The notes under the pieces are model-generated. The model was not told where the DNA came from. It was given only the letters and a program-made list of their open reading frames with translations, and made no database searches. DNA of 27,406 bases from CAZWVM01 sp964637705 (GTDB lineage Bacteria > UBA8481), in assembly GCA_964637705.1 (NCBI GenBank), contig CAZWVM010000024.1, forward strand, positions 1 through 27,406, read 5' to 3'. A program made the translations under genes and the position numbers. How positions within the stretch are numbered: position 1 is the first letter of the stretch; every line of letters begins with the position of its first letter. Positions 7,853 through 16,704 of this stretch are shown here, piece by piece.

Positions 7853-10201
7853 GTGGCGGAGGTCGAGGAGTGGGAGCCGTCCGTCCCGGTTCGGGGATGG
7901 AAATCCGAGGCGTGGCCGTTCCTCTTCCTGCTGGCCCTCGCGCTCGCCTCGCAGGCCCTTCCGTTCGCGGCGGGCACCTATCCCAAGGACGGCTTCGACC
8001 TTTCCATTTACGATCTCTTCAAGCGACAGCTGGTCGAAGCCTGGACGGCGCACGGGGAGCTGGCCTTGTGGAATCCCTTCTGGTACGGGGGAAGTCCCAA
8101 CCTCGCCGATACCCGCGTCGCGCTCCTCTATCCGGGCACGTGGCTTTTCCTGGTGCTTCCCGGCTGGCTGGCGTGGAACGTGAACCACGTCCTCGTCTAT
8201 GCCTGCGCCTTCGTCGGCATGTATGGATTCCTGAGGGAGAGAGGCTTCTCCTCGACGGCCTCGCTGTGCGGCGCCGTTCTCTACGGATGGGGCGGCGCCT
8301 TGACCCTCCTCGTCTTCTGGTGTCACTTCGATTTCGCGGCTTCCTGCGCCCTGATGCCGTGCGTGCTCTGGGGCCTCGAAGCGGCCCACGCGCGCCGGTC
8401 CCTGCGTCCCCTCGCGGCGGCGGCCCTCGCGTTTCTGCCGCTCGCGCTGACATTGCGCCACGAGACGATCTGGCAGACCGGGGTCGTTTCGGCCCTGTAC
8501 CTGGTCGTCCGGCCGCTTATCGAGCCGGGACCGAGGACCGTGAGAAGAATGCTCGCGCCGTCCCTGGTCTTCGGCCTTGCCTGCCTTCTTCTCGCGGGCC
8601 CGTTCCTGGCGCAGGCGGCCCGATTCCTCCTGAACACCCACCGCAGCGCCATGGGTTCCGCGTTCGCCGAATGGTATCCGCTGCCGGTGTGGTATATTCC
8701 CACGCTCGTCTTCCCGGAGTTCTTCGGCCGCTATCACGATTCCGCGTCGCTCTACTGGGGCACGTGGGATTACGTCATAGGGTGGGTCGGCGTCCTCCCG
8801 GTCTCGCTGCTCGTCTTGCGTCCCTCGATGCTCCGCGACCGATTTGCCGCCTTCTGGCTCTGCCTCGCGATCCTGGCGCTCATCGCCATCCTGGGTCATG
8901 TCACTCCGCTCTGGAACGTTCTCATGGCGATTCCCGGTTTCGCGCTCCTGAGGTGTCCCACGCGCCTGCACTTCCTGATTCCCCTCGCGATCGCGCCCGT
9001 CGTCGCGAGCGGGATCGACGCGGCGATGCGCGGTCGTTCCCGGGGCTGCCGGACGGCTCCCGCATTGGCCGCCGCGGCCCTGGTCTCCCTCGCGCTCCTC
9101 GCGGCCTGGCCCGTCGTCGCGGACGCGGGGCGTTCGCTCCTGGAGCGTCTCGCCGCCCGGCCGGTTCCGCCGTCCTCCCTTTCGCAGTGGATGAAGGGGG
9201 CCGGGACCGGTTTCGCCTCCGTCCGCTTCTCGCTTCTCGCCGCGCTCGCGCTCTTCGCCGCCCACGCCGTGCTCCTGGCGCGCCTTGCCTCGGGGTCGAG
9301 GACGGCCCGCGCGTTGCTCGTGGCGCTCGTTGTCGCCGAGTTCGGCTACTACGGGCACTTCTACCGGCTGCCGGCCCCGCCCGACGCGCTCTCGAGGTGG
9401 GATCGCGTGGCGGAACGGCTCGGCATCCCCGCGGAGCTTGCGGCGCGGATGAGGGATCCACGCCATCGATCGGCCTGGGGCATTGCGGGAGCCGAACCCG
9501 TGAGGCTGGCGCGCGACGGATTCCGGATCGACGGGGGCCACTCCAACTTCATGGCCAGCCGGGAATGGATGGCGGCGCGCGCGGCGCTCGACGGCGACTC
9601 GCGGGGAAGCGCCTGGATGCGGCTCACCGGCGTGAACCACGTGGTCGCGAGCGAGACGCTTTCCCTGGAGGGTTTCGACAGGGTGCACGCGGATTCCCGC
9701 CTGGGCGTCTACGAGCGTCGCACTCCTGTCGACCCGGTCTTCGTCGTCGACCGGGTGCGTTCGTTCCCGGACCGCGAAGCCGCCGCGGCCGCGATGAGGG
9801 GCGATTTCGATCCCGCTCGCGAGGCCGTCGTGACCGGGGTCCCGGAGTCGGAGAACGCGGGCGCGGGGACGGCGGGATCGGCGGTGATCGTCGCCGCGAG
9901 CTTCAACCGCGTCGTCGTCCGCGTCGCCGCTCTCCGGCCGGCGCTGCTCGTGCTCGGCGAGTCGTGGGATCCCGACTGGACGGCCCGCGTGAACGGGGCC
10001 GAGGTGCCCGTCTGGAGGGCCGACGTGGCCTTCCGGGGCGTGCGCGTGCCCGCAGGCGAATCGATCGTGGAGTTTTCTTACGAGCCGGAACGGCTGAAGG
10101 CGGCCGTGCTTCTCCTCGGCCTGCCCGGGGGCATTCTCCTGTTTCTCACCCTGTTCTCGAGGTTCGGCCGCCGCATCGGGGAGTGGACCTGGGGCGGGTG
10201 A
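7853..10201 (+). CDS. YfhO-like polytopic membrane protein
   Basis: Large integral membrane protein (782 aa from the GTG). A first hydrophobic helix at about 22-38 is followed by an extracytoplasmic loop with the DGFDLSIYD and LWNPFWYGGSPN signatures. Several further membrane segments run to about residue 500. A soluble domain near the C-terminus carries the WDPDWTARVNGAEVPVWRAD and VRVPAGESIVEFSYEPE pattern typical of YfhO-family proteins, and there is one last membrane helix. YfhO proteins are GT-C-like and implicated in transferring sugars from polyprenyl phosphate on the outer face of the membrane (family knowledge). The GTG is chosen over an ATG 75 bases upstream because AGAGGAGA precedes it at the right distance and the intervening residues are low-complexity Arg/Gly. 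Divergent from the B12-type radical SAM gene. Confidence 0.82.
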   Translation: MAEVEEWEPSVPVRGWKSEAWPFLFLLALALASQALPFAAGTYPKDGFDLSIYDLFKRQLVEAWTAHGELALWNPFWYGGSPNLADTRVALLYPGTWLFLVLPGWLAWNVNHVLVYACAFVGMYGFLRERGFSSTASLCGAVLYGWGGALTLLVFWCHFDFAASCALMPCVLWGLEAAHARRSLRPLAAAALAFLPLALTLRHETIWQTGVVSALYLVVRPLIEPGPRTVRRMLAPSLVFGLACLLLAGPFLAQAARFLLNTHRSAMGSAFAEWYPLPVWYIPTLVFPEFFGRYHDSASLYWGTWDYVIGWVGVLPVSLLVLRPSMLRDRFAAFWLCLAILALIAILGHVTPLWNVLMAIPGFALLRCPTRLHFLIPLAIAPVVASGIDAAMRGRSRGCRTAPALAAAALVSLALLAAWPVVADAGRSLLERLAARPVPPSSLSQWMKGAGTGFASVRFSLLAALALFAAHAVLLARLASGSRTARALLVALVVAEFGYYGHFYRLPAPPDALSRWDRVAERLGIPAELAARMRDPRHRSAWGIAGAEPVRLARDGFRIDGGHSNFMASREWMAARAALDGDSRGSAWMRLTGVNHVVASETLSLEGFDRVHADSRLGVYERRTPVDPVFVVDRVRSFPDREAAAAAMRGDFDPAREAVVTGVPESENAGAGTAGSAVIVAASFNRVVVRVAALRPALLVLGESWDPDWTARVNGAEVPVWRADVAFRGVRVPAGESIVEFSYEPERLKAAVLLLGLPGGILLFLTLFSRFGRRIGEWTWGG

Positions 10202-10202
10202 T

Positions 10203-10218
10203 CCGGCCGACCGGCCGG
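10203..10218. terminator. Candidate bidirectional terminator hairpin
   Basis: CCGGCC-GACC-GGCCGG is a perfect 6-bp stem with a tetraloop. It exactly fills the 18-base gap between the stops of the YfhO-like gene and the 2-epimerase gene. No T-tract follows on either strand. Confidence 0.4.
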
Positions 10219-10219
10219 G

Positions 10220-11332
10220 TCAGCGAGGTCCGGCGATCTCGTCCGCGATCCGCTCGCCAACCCGCCCGTCGGTGAACTCGTCGCGGTAGGATTTGAAGGA
10301 TTCGCGCCGCGACGGATCCATGATCTCGCGCCACGCGGCGGGGACGTCGCGGGGATCGGGGACGATCCGGTTGGTCCCGCGCGTGACCGTCCAGGGGCGC
10401 TCGGTGCCCGCTCGCAGCGTCAGGCAGGGCACGCCGAGAAAACTCGTCTCCTCCTGCAGGCCCCCCGAGTCGGTCACGACCCCGACCGAACGACTGACGA
10501 GCGAGAGAAACGTCACGTAACCGGCGGGCTCCCGCGGGATCACGCGTGCCGATTCCAGGAGCGGCTCGAGCCCGGCTTCCCGGATGCGGCGCGCCGTGCG
10601 CGGGTGAACCGGGAAGAGAACGGGAATGGAACGGGAAAGGTCGTTCAGGGCCACGAGCGCCGCGCGAAGCGCGGAAGGGTCATCGACGTTGGAGGGGCGG
10701 TGGAGACTGGCGACGGCGTAGGGGCCGTGCCGCTCGGCGAAGGCCCGGGCCTCGGGGTCCGACTCCAGGCGCGCCTGCATGCGCGCGAGGGTGTCGAACA
10801 TCGTGTTCCCGACGAGCGAGACGCCCCGCACGATTCCTTCGCGGCGCAGTTCCTCCACCGCCTCCCGGTCCGGGGCGAAGAGGAGGTCCGCGACGCGATC
10901 GGTCAAGACGCGGTTGATTTCCTCCGGCATCGATCGGTCGTGAGATCGGAGTCCCGCCTCGACGTGGGCGACGGGAATGCCCATCTTCACGGCCGCCAGG
11001 GCCGCGGCCATCGTCGAATTGACGTCGCCGTAGACGACGACGATATCGGGGCGTTCCGTCTCGAACGTCTCCTCCATGCGGGCCAGGATCAACCCGGTCT
11101 GTCGGCCGTGGGGCGCGGAACCGATCTCGAGGTTCACGTCCGGGCGCGGCAGATCGAACTCCGAAAAGAAAACGTCTGAAAGGGCCGGATCGTAGTGCTG
11201 CCCCGTGTGCACGACGACGTGGTCGATTTCCGGCCGGCCGCGCAACGCGTGGTGGACGGAGGAAAGCTTCATGATGTTGGGGCGAGCCCCGACCACGGAG
11301 AGGATGCGGCGTCGCTCGCGCAGATCGTTCAT
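10220..11332 (-). CDS. wecB: UDP-N-acetylglucosamine 2-epimerase (non-hydrolysing)
   Basis: Interconverts UDP-GlcNAc and UDP-ManNAc in the cytoplasm, supplying ManNAc-type sugars. The 370-aa protein shows the family landmarks: VVGARPNIMKLSSV near the N-terminus, HTGQHYD, VYGDVNSTMAAALAA, HVEAGLRSHDRSMPEEINR, SLHRPSNVDD and TDSGGLQEE. The length is normal. The ATG at 11332 is the first residue block that matches the family, although the open frame continues far upstream. It has no Shine-Dalgarno site but has TACACT 7 bases upstream. Encoded alone and divergent from the deacetylase operon. The relaxed GARPN (usually GTRPE) is a small deviation. A closely related nucleotide-sugar 2-epimerase specificity (for example on a diamino sugar) cannot be excluded. 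Confidence 0.93.
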   Translation of the reverse strand: MNDLRERRRILSVVGARPNIMKLSSVHHALRGRPEIDHVVVHTGQHYDPALSDVFFSEFDLPRPDVNLEIGSAPHGRQTGLILARMEETFETERPDIVVVYGDVNSTMAAALAAVKMGIPVAHVEAGLRSHDRSMPEEINRVLTDRVADLLFAPDREAVEELRREGIVRGVSLVGNTMFDTLARMQARLESDPEARAFAERHGPYAVASLHRPSNVDDPSALRAALVALNDLSRSIPVLFPVHPRTARRIREAGLEPLLESARVIPREPAGYVTFLSLVSRSVGVVTDSGGLQEETSFLGVPCLTLRAGTERPWTVTRGTNRIVPDPRDVPAAWREIMDPSRRESFKSYRDEFTDGRVGERIADEIAGPR

Positions 11333-11339
11333 GGCGGCG

Positions 11340-11368
11340 AGTGTAGCCGACCGGCCGCCCGGTGGAAA
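11340..11368 (-). promoter_or_regulatory. Predicted promoter of the 2-epimerase gene, leaderless
   Basis: Minus strand: TTTCCA, 17-base spacer, TACACT, then 7 bases to the ATG. Four of six -35 positions and four of six -10 positions match the sigma70 consensus. Confidence 0.4.
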
Positions 11369-11452
11369 CGCGGATGAACGGGCCCGTGGCGCGGCCGGCT
11401 CTCGCGCGGTTCGTCTCCCACGGCCCGCGGGCGCTTCCCGCACCGGCCGCTG

Positions 11453-11481
11453 TGGACTCCGCAGAGCCCCTTCGCTAGGAT
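11453..11481 (+). promoter_or_regulatory. Predicted promoter of the deacetylase-GNAT operon
   Basis: TGGACT (11453-11458), 17-base spacer, TAGGAT (11476-11481). Transcription would start near 11488, which places the in-frame ATG at 11480 inside the -10 box and argues for a later translation start. Confidence 0.4.
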
Positions 11482-11489
11482 GCCTCGCG

Positions 11490-11510
11490 ATGGCGACGGT
11501 GCGATCGTGA
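11490..11510 (+). CDS. Possible six-codon leader ORF (MATVRS)
   Basis: An ATG lies 8 bases after the -10 box TAGGAT, the same spacing as the other leaderless starts in the window. It opens MATVRS and ends with TGA at 11508-11510, overlapping the GTG of the deacetylase as GTGA. That is the same overlap used between deacetylase and GNAT. It could couple translation of a gene that has no ribosome binding site. It may be chance, since the ORF is very short. Confidence 0.25.
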   Translation: MATVRS

Positions 11511-12556
11511 ACTCCTCCTTCCGCCCGGGCCGGATTCTCTCCGGGGTCCTGGCACGTGCCGCGGTCGCGGGTGCGAGGATCCGGGGAGACGCGGCCGACG
11601 GTTGCGTGGTCCTGAACTATCATTCCGTCGGGGACCCGGTCGAGCAGGGGATCTATCCCGGCAATGCGGTCCCGGCGCCCGTCTTTCGCCGCCAGGTCGC
11701 TTTCCTTGCGCGCCATGCCCGGTGCCTGTCTCTCTCCGACATGGAGGAGCACGTCGCGGGAGAGAAACCGTTCCCCCCCCGGTCCGTCCTCGTGACGTTC
11801 GACGACGGCTACCGCGGAGTGCACGACGTGGCCTTTCCGATCCTGAGGGAACACGGCGTACCGGCCGTCGTCTTCGTGCCCACCGACGCCGTCGCCTCGG
11901 GCGAGGAGAAGTGGGAGGACCGTCTCGCGCGCTGTCTCTATCGGTCCGCGGAAAGCCGACTGTCCGTCGACACGGGAGACGCGGATCCGTGGGAACTGCC
12001 CCTGGCCACGAGGGAGGATCGCTGTCGGGCCGTGCTGGCGGTCTGCCGGCGAAAACCGTGGTCCGGCCGCATCTCCCCCTCGGAGTGGACCGACACCTTC
12101 ATCCGTGGGCACGGCGGCCCGGGGGCGTCCCACCGGTCGGTCCTGTCCCCCTCCGAAATGGCGACGATGGTCGCCGGCGGGCTTCTCCGCTTCGGGAGCC
12201 ACTCGGCCACTCATGCGGTCATGGCCGATTTGGACCGGCGCCGGTTCGCGGATGAACTGGAGCGGTCGAAGCGCGCCGTCGAGGGATGGACCGGACAGCC
12301 CTGCCGGTCCTTCGCGTTTCCCTACGGGGACGCGGTCACGATTCCCTCCTTCGCGTCCGAAGAACTCCGTTCCGCCGGCTTCGCGCTGGCCTTCTCCACG
12401 ATCGAGGGATACGTCCGCCCGGGCGACGACCCCTTTCGCCTCAGGCGCACGCTCGTGCATCCCGGGGATTCGCTTCCCGTCTTCGAACTCAAGGTCCGGG
12501 GCGCCTATGCGGACTTCGAACGCCGTCATGCCCGCGTTCGAAGCCTGTTCACGTGA
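11507..12556 (+). CDS. Polysaccharide deacetylase family protein (NodB fold)
   Basis: Metal-dependent carbohydrate esterase family 4 enzyme that removes N-acetyl groups from a glycan or lipid-linked sugar. Seen from the GTG at 11507 (349 aa): VVLNYHSVG near residue 35, TFDDGY with the catalytic and metal-binding aspartates D99 and D100, the SHSATH metal histidines H232 and H236, and FAFPYGD near 295. The N-terminus has no clear signal peptide, so a cytoplasmic or membrane-face location is possible. The GTG is preferred to the ATG at 11480 because that ATG overlaps the predicted -10 box, but neither has a Shine-Dalgarno site. The stop overlaps the next start (GTGA), so the GNAT is translationally coupled; de-acetylation followed by re-acylation is a natural pairing (inference). 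Confidence 0.87.
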   Translation: MNSSFRPGRILSGVLARAAVAGARIRGDAADGCVVLNYHSVGDPVEQGIYPGNAVPAPVFRRQVAFLARHARCLSLSDMEEHVAGEKPFPPRSVLVTFDDGYRGVHDVAFPILREHGVPAVVFVPTDAVASGEEKWEDRLARCLYRSAESRLSVDTGDADPWELPLATREDRCRAVLAVCRRKPWSGRISPSEWTDTFIRGHGGPGASHRSVLSPSEMATMVAGGLLRFGSHSATHAVMADLDRRRFADELERSKRAVEGWTGQPCRSFAFPYGDAVTIPSFASEELRSAGFALAFSTIEGYVRPGDDPFRLRRTLVHPGDSLPVFELKVRGAYADFERRHARVRSLFT

Positions 12557-13584
12557 CGACCCGCTGGTCCTTCGAGCGCGTTTCGCCGTCGAATCGCGCG
12601 GCCGCCCTCGAGGCGTTGACTCTTCACTTCCGGGAAGTCACTCCGGAGCGGTACGCCTGGCACTTCGAGACGGGGCCGGCGGGCCCGGGCCTGGCGGCCG
12701 TGGCGCTTGCCGGAGGGCGCGGGGTCGGATTCACAGGCATCGGGCGCCGCGATATGCTCTGGAACGGAATTCCCCTGAAGGCGGGCCAGGCCTCCTATCT
12801 TTCGGTCCATCGTGATTACTGGGGACAGGGTTTGTTTCCCCGGATCATCATCGAGTTGTTCCGCTGGGCCGATGAGGAGGGATACGACCTGGTGTACTTC
12901 TTCCAGGCCGCCGACGTCATGTCCTACCCCTGGTTCCTGAAATTGGGCTACCGGGACCTGGGAGGAGTTCCTCAATTCCGGCGCGTCCTGGATCCCGCGG
13001 CCTTGGCCACGCGCCGCTGGCCCGGCCTCCTGCGCCGGGTACTCCATCCCGCGAGCCTCCTCGCGCGGGCCCGGTTCGGAGCCCGCCACGCGTCGACCAC
13101 GATCGAAGTCCTGGATGCCGTGACCGGGGATTGGCTGGCGGCCGCGTTGCCTTCGAGATCGGGATTGGACCTCGTGCGCGACGCCCCGACGCTCAATCAC
13201 CGTTACGCCGATCCCGCGGGTCCCGGCTATGAAATCCTGGGAATGCGGCACGAGGGACGCGAGGCCGGATGCTGCATCGTGAGGACGATCGATGACGGGC
13301 CGGTACGGCGCGCGTTCCTCATGGACATGGTCGCCGCTCCCGGCCGCGGGCCGTCGTTCCTCGCGGCCCTGGCCGGCTATCTCTCGTCCCGCGGCGTGGC
13401 GGCGCTCTACGCCTGGTCCACCGCGGCCGACCCTCTCCGCACCGCGTTCACCGCCGCCGGCTTCAGACCCCAGGCGGGTGTGCACGGAAGGATTCTCGCC
13501 TGGATTTCGCCCCGGCGTCCCGATCTCGCGGGCTTGTCGCGCGACGAGTGGCGGTTGGCGATGGGAGATTCGGACCTGTACTGA
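12553..13584 (+). CDS. GNAT-family N-acyltransferase
   Basis: A 343-aa acyl-CoA-dependent acyltransferase. The N-terminal half carries the GNAT core: a beta strand ASYLSVHRDYWGQGLFPRII at about 78-97 with the acyl-CoA phosphate-binding Gly-rich turn, then a helix and the strand YDLVYFF. The second half looks like a further GNAT-like module (FLMDMVAAPGRG, LYAWSTAADPLRTAFTAAGF), as in double-GNAT proteins that modify sugars. The GTG start overlaps the deacetylase stop by four bases. Probable substrate: the amine freed by the deacetylase or made by the DegT enzyme (inference). Domain call is firm, substrate unknown. Confidence 0.8.
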   Translation: MTTRWSFERVSPSNRAAALEALTLHFREVTPERYAWHFETGPAGPGLAAVALAGGRGVGFTGIGRRDMLWNGIPLKAGQASYLSVHRDYWGQGLFPRIIIELFRWADEEGYDLVYFFQAADVMSYPWFLKLGYRDLGGVPQFRRVLDPAALATRRWPGLLRRVLHPASLLARARFGARHASTTIEVLDAVTGDWLAAALPSRSGLDLVRDAPTLNHRYADPAGPGYEILGMRHEGREAGCCIVRTIDDGPVRRAFLMDMVAAPGRGPSFLAALAGYLSSRGVAALYAWSTAADPLRTAFTAAGFRPQAGVHGRILAWISPRRPDLAGLSRDEWRLAMGDSDLY

Positions 13585-13612
13585 GAGGGCCGGGTCGCCG
13601 GTTGAACGGGGT

Positions 13613-14734
13613 CTACAGGGAGGTTCCGGGGTCCGGATCGCTCACGTCCGCATTCTCGACGGCCCGGCGGAGCGCGTCGAGATACCGGGCGACATCTCCC
13701 CCGTTGATGACGCGGTGGTCATAGGCGATGCCGAGGTGAAAGACGGGGTCCTCGTGGACCGATCCGTCCGGACCAATCGAGCATTCCCTGAGGATCGCGG
13801 CGAGAGAGATCATGCAGGTCTGGGGCGGCAGGACGAGGGGGTCGACGAGGATCGTGCCTTCGCCCGTGTTCAACGAAATGGTGATGTCGCCCCCCGCCAG
13901 GTCTTCCGACCGGAAGGCGCCCCTCATGCCCTTCAGGCGAAACTCCATCAGGGTTCGCGCGATACCCGGCAGGTCCCTGCGGGCGGCGTTGCGTACGACG
14001 GGGACGTAGAGCCCGCGGCCCAGGTCCAGCGTCACCCCGACGCCGGGATCGGCGGTCGTGATGAACCGGCGATCATCGAGGCGCCGCCCGTAGAAGAAGG
14101 GAAAATCCGGTGCGAGGCGGGCGACGGCCCGTACGAGAAACTCGGTGATCCCGACGCCGCCGCCCGGCCCGCGAGCGGCGAGGGCGGCGAGCAGGGCGCC
14201 GCAGCGGATTTTCTGCAGGTGGAACGCCTGGGGGATCTCGGCGAGCGACCGGGTCACGACGCGGGAGACCGCCTGCTGCTGCGCGGGGATCGCGATTTCG
14301 CGGATGCCGCCGGTTCCGTCCGCCGTAAGCAGGCGCTCGAGGTCGCCCTTGCGGACGAGCTTGAGGCCCAGTTCAGCGATGCGACCGGGCTCGATGGCGT
14401 GTTCCCGCGCGAACGATTCGGCGTCGCGCGTCAGAGTGAACGCCGCGGGAGCCCGATCCGTGCCTGCGCGGATTGCGGCGGCCGGCGCCAGGGCTTCCTC
14501 GCGCGTCCCGAAGAGCCGGCCGATGACCGAACCGTAGGTGCATTCGGCCCCGGCACCCTGCGCGATGCGCAGGAAGCCGGCCGCGGGTGCGGGCAGGTCG
14601 AAGAGTTCCTTGGAAGTTTCAAGCTCGGCCACGATCTCCCCGGCGGCGATTTCGTCCCCGTCGCCGCGGCGCCAGGCCGCGATACGGACCCGGTCGTCGT
14701 TCGGATTGACGGCCGGAACCGTGAGGTCAAACAC
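13613..14734 (-). CDS. 2-oxoacid dehydrogenase complex E2, dihydrolipoyl acyltransferase
   Basis: A 373-aa E2: accepts an acyl group from E1 on a lipoyl arm and passes it to CoA or another thiol. Domains in order: lipoyl domain (about 1-77) with the lipoylated K42 in ELETSKELFD; a degenerate peripheral-subunit-binding stretch (about 98-136, SFAREHAIEPGRI then LVRKGDLERLL) that lacks the usual Gly-x-Gly; catalytic domain (about 145-373) ending in YDHRVINGGDVARYL with catalytic H340 and D339-H340-R341 followed by G345. The Ser-Lys in place of Asp-Lys at the lipoylation site is a minor variant. GTG start, 8-base overlap with E1beta. No E3 gene is present in the window. Acetoin, branched-chain or pyruvate specificity cannot be told apart from this sequence. 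Confidence 0.88.
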   Translation of the reverse strand: MFDLTVPAVNPNDDRVRIAAWRRGDGDEIAAGEIVAELETSKELFDLPAPAAGFLRIAQGAGAECTYGSVIGRLFGTREEALAPAAAIRAGTDRAPAAFTLTRDAESFAREHAIEPGRIAELGLKLVRKGDLERLLTADGTGGIREIAIPAQQQAVSRVVTRSLAEIPQAFHLQKIRCGALLAALAARGPGGGVGITEFLVRAVARLAPDFPFFYGRRLDDRRFITTADPGVGVTLDLGRGLYVPVVRNAARRDLPGIARTLMEFRLKGMRGAFRSEDLAGGDITISLNTGEGTILVDPLVLPPQTCMISLAAILRECSIGPDGSVHEDPVFHLGIAYDHRVINGGDVARYLDALRRAVENADVSDPDPGTSL

Positions 14735-15743
14735 GCCCGGCCTCCTTCAGGGCGGCCTCGACGATCGTCTTCTCGTCGATGAGGACCGCATCCTCGAGGT
14801 GGCGCGCCGAGGGAATGATGCTGTCCCTCGACGAGAGAGAGAGGATCTTCCGCACCCCGAACCCTCCCCCCAGGATTTTCGCCGCGACCTCGCTGCCCCA
14901 GGTTCCTCCGGCACTGCCCTCTTCAACGACGATCACGGTCTCGGACTCGCGGAGCACCGGCGCCCATCGCTCCACGGGCACGGGGTAGAGAGTCGACGTG
15001 ACGAGGAGGCGGCTGTCCACCTCGTGCTCGATGAGAAGGGTGCGGGCTGCGCCCAGGCACGGGGCGAAGCAGCTTCCCGAGGTCAGGAGAAGGATCGGCG
15101 TGCCTGCCGCCCCCGGCGCGTGGACAAGCGCGTCCGCTTCCTCGACTCCGCCAATCCGGTCCCACGAGAAGAGATCATCCAGCTCCCGTTCCCGCACGAG
15201 GGGACGGGTGTAGAGGCTCTTGGGCTCGAAGAGAAGGCAGGGGCGCCCGAGGTCCAGCAGGCGCGGCAGGAGCTGACGGCTGTCGTGGAAGGGCGTGAGT
15301 TCGTGCAATTCGAGGTTCGGAATCCCGATGAAGTGTTTCTGGAGGCTCTGGCTGTGCGTGGGGCCGTATCCCCGGCGGCCGCCGACGGGGCAACGGACGA
15401 GGAGATGGAACGCGCGTCGCTCCCCGTACATGGTGACGGACTTGGAGGCGAAGTTCAGGAGGGGGTCGAAGCAGAGCGCGAGAAAGTCTCCGAACATCAC
15501 CTCGAGGATGGGCCTTTCGCCGCAGAGCGCGAGTCCGGCGGCCAGTCCCGCGAAGCCGGCCTCGCTGATGGGGGTCGAGATCACGCGGCCGGGAAACCGG
15601 GTCGAGAGACCACGGCTGGCCTTGAAGGCGCCGCCATACGGGTCGAGCAGATCCTCGCCGATCAATCTCACCCGGGGATCGTTTTCCATGAGGTCGTGGA
15701 GGGCCCCGTTCAGGTTTTCCACGATCCGCTCGGGCGCGCTCAT
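14727..15743 (-). CDS. 2-oxoacid dehydrogenase E1 component, beta subunit
   Basis: Thiamine-diphosphate-dependent E1beta (338 aa), which with E1alpha decarboxylates a 2-oxoacid. Seen: LIGEDLLDPYGGAFKASRGL with the cofactor-site acidic residue, STPISEAGFAGLAAGLALCG, the Gly-rich RCPVGGRRGYGPTHSQS loop, and a C-terminal transketolase domain with TSGSCFAPCLGAARTLL and VVEEGSAGGTWG. The length is normal for a two-subunit E1. The ATG at 15743 overlaps the E1alpha stop as ATGA; an ATG four codons upstream is less likely. Middle gene of a tightly overlapping E1alpha-E1beta-E2 operon. Confidence 0.9.
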   Translation of the reverse strand: MSAPERIVENLNGALHDLMENDPRVRLIGEDLLDPYGGAFKASRGLSTRFPGRVISTPISEAGFAGLAAGLALCGERPILEVMFGDFLALCFDPLLNFASKSVTMYGERRAFHLLVRCPVGGRRGYGPTHSQSLQKHFIGIPNLELHELTPFHDSRQLLPRLLDLGRPCLLFEPKSLYTRPLVRERELDDLFSWDRIGGVEEADALVHAPGAAGTPILLLTSGSCFAPCLGAARTLLIEHEVDSRLLVTSTLYPVPVERWAPVLRESETVIVVEEGSAGGTWGSEVAAKILGGGFGVRKILSLSSRDSIIPSARHLEDAVLIDEKTIVEAALKEAGRV

Positions 15744-16648
15744 GACAGGCTCCACGTGGACGGCGGCATCGCCTCGAGCTCCCGCACCAGGGCGTCGAGA
15801 GTCGCCCCGGTCCTCGCTTCCGCCGCCGCGAAGCGCTCGGGCATGCGGCGGCGGTAGAGCGCGTAGGGATCGCGCTCCCGCAGCGCGGCGACCTGCGTCG
15901 GATCGCGCGTATCGTCGCCCTTGCTGTGCGCGGCCAGCCGGTCGGTCTCGAATTCCACCACGAGCGGTCCGCGTCCCCCGCGCACCGCCTCGATCGGGCC
16001 CGCGAGAGCGGCGCGCATCGCGTCGATCTCGCCCGCCGTCACGCGCTGGTAGCCCGCTCCGAAGGCGCGGGCCCGCCCCTCGATGCCGCCGGCCATGTTC
16101 CGCTCGACCGGGGTCGTCTGGGCGATCCGGTTGTTCTCGACGGCCACGACGAGCGGAAGGCTCCAGAGGCAGGCCATGTTCAGCGCCTCGTAGACAACGC
16201 CCTGGCCCCAGGTGCCGTCCCCGACGAAAGCCATGGCCAGGCCCCCCGGCTCGTGGTCCTTGAGATGAAGGGCCGCGCCCGCCGCGACGGCGACGCCCTC
16301 GCCCTGCACGCCCGTCGAGAAGTAGCGCCCGCGGCCCAGGTGCTGGCTGCCGCCCGCACCGCGGCAGACCGCGCCCTCGCGCCCCATCAGCTCGGCCAGG
16401 AGCCCGCGCGGGTCGCGGAAGCGCGTGAGGTAGTGTCCGTGGCCGCGGTGGTTGCTGAAGAGATAATCCCGGTCCGCGAGCATCGGCACGAGGGCGACGG
16501 GTACGGTTTCCTGACCGATGCAGGCATGCGTCGTTCCGTTCAACGAGCCCCGGGCGAAGAGATCGAGGACGGTCTCCTCGAATCGCCGCACGAGGACGAG
16601 CATCTCGAGATCGTCCTCCTCCAGCCGGCTGTAGGAATCGGTCGTCAT
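15740..16648 (-). CDS. 2-oxoacid dehydrogenase E1 component, alpha subunit
   Basis: Thiamine-diphosphate-binding E1alpha, 302 aa, slightly shorter than usual. Seen: THACIGQETVPVAL, DYLFSNHRGHGHYLTR, the GAGGSQHLG segment and the cofactor motif GDGTWGQG followed 24 residues later by ENN, matching the GDG-X(25-30)-N rule for Mg-thiamine diphosphate. A conserved loop with phosphorylation-site-like HSKGDDTRDP is present. This type resembles acetoin dehydrogenase and branched-chain-like E1alpha. The ATG at 16648 is preferred: it gives the family N-terminus and lies 17 bases after TATACT. Divergent from the acyl carrier protein operon, with 93 bases between the two. Confidence 0.9.
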   Translation of the reverse strand: MTTDSYSRLEEDDLEMLVLVRRFEETVLDLFARGSLNGTTHACIGQETVPVALVPMLADRDYLFSNHRGHGHYLTRFRDPRGLLAELMGREGAVCRGAGGSQHLGRGRYFSTGVQGEGVAVAAGAALHLKDHEPGGLAMAFVGDGTWGQGVVYEALNMACLWSLPLVVAVENNRIAQTTPVERNMAGGIEGRARAFGAGYQRVTAGEIDAMRAALAGPIEAVRGGRGPLVVEFETDRLAAHSKGDDTRDPTQVAALRERDPYALYRRRMPERFAAAEARTGATLDALVRELEAMPPSTWSLS

Positions 16649-16665
16649 GGCGTTTCCGAGCGGAG

Positions 16666-16671
16666 AGTATA
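16666..16671 (-). promoter_or_regulatory. -10 box of the E1alpha-E1beta-E2 operon
   Basis: TATACT on the minus strand, 17 bases before the E1alpha ATG, giving a leader of about 10 nt. No Shine-Dalgarno site and no convincing -35 hexamer were found. Confidence 0.35.
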
Positions 16672-16704
16672 GCCGATCGCCGCGTCGCCGCCTGCCCCTT
16701 TTTA

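Noticed and set aside
7769..9688. Long minus-strand open frame opposite the YfhO-like gene
   Set aside because: Gly/Arg/Glu-rich shadow with no recognisable motif; the + strand frame has clear membrane helices and YfhO signatures.
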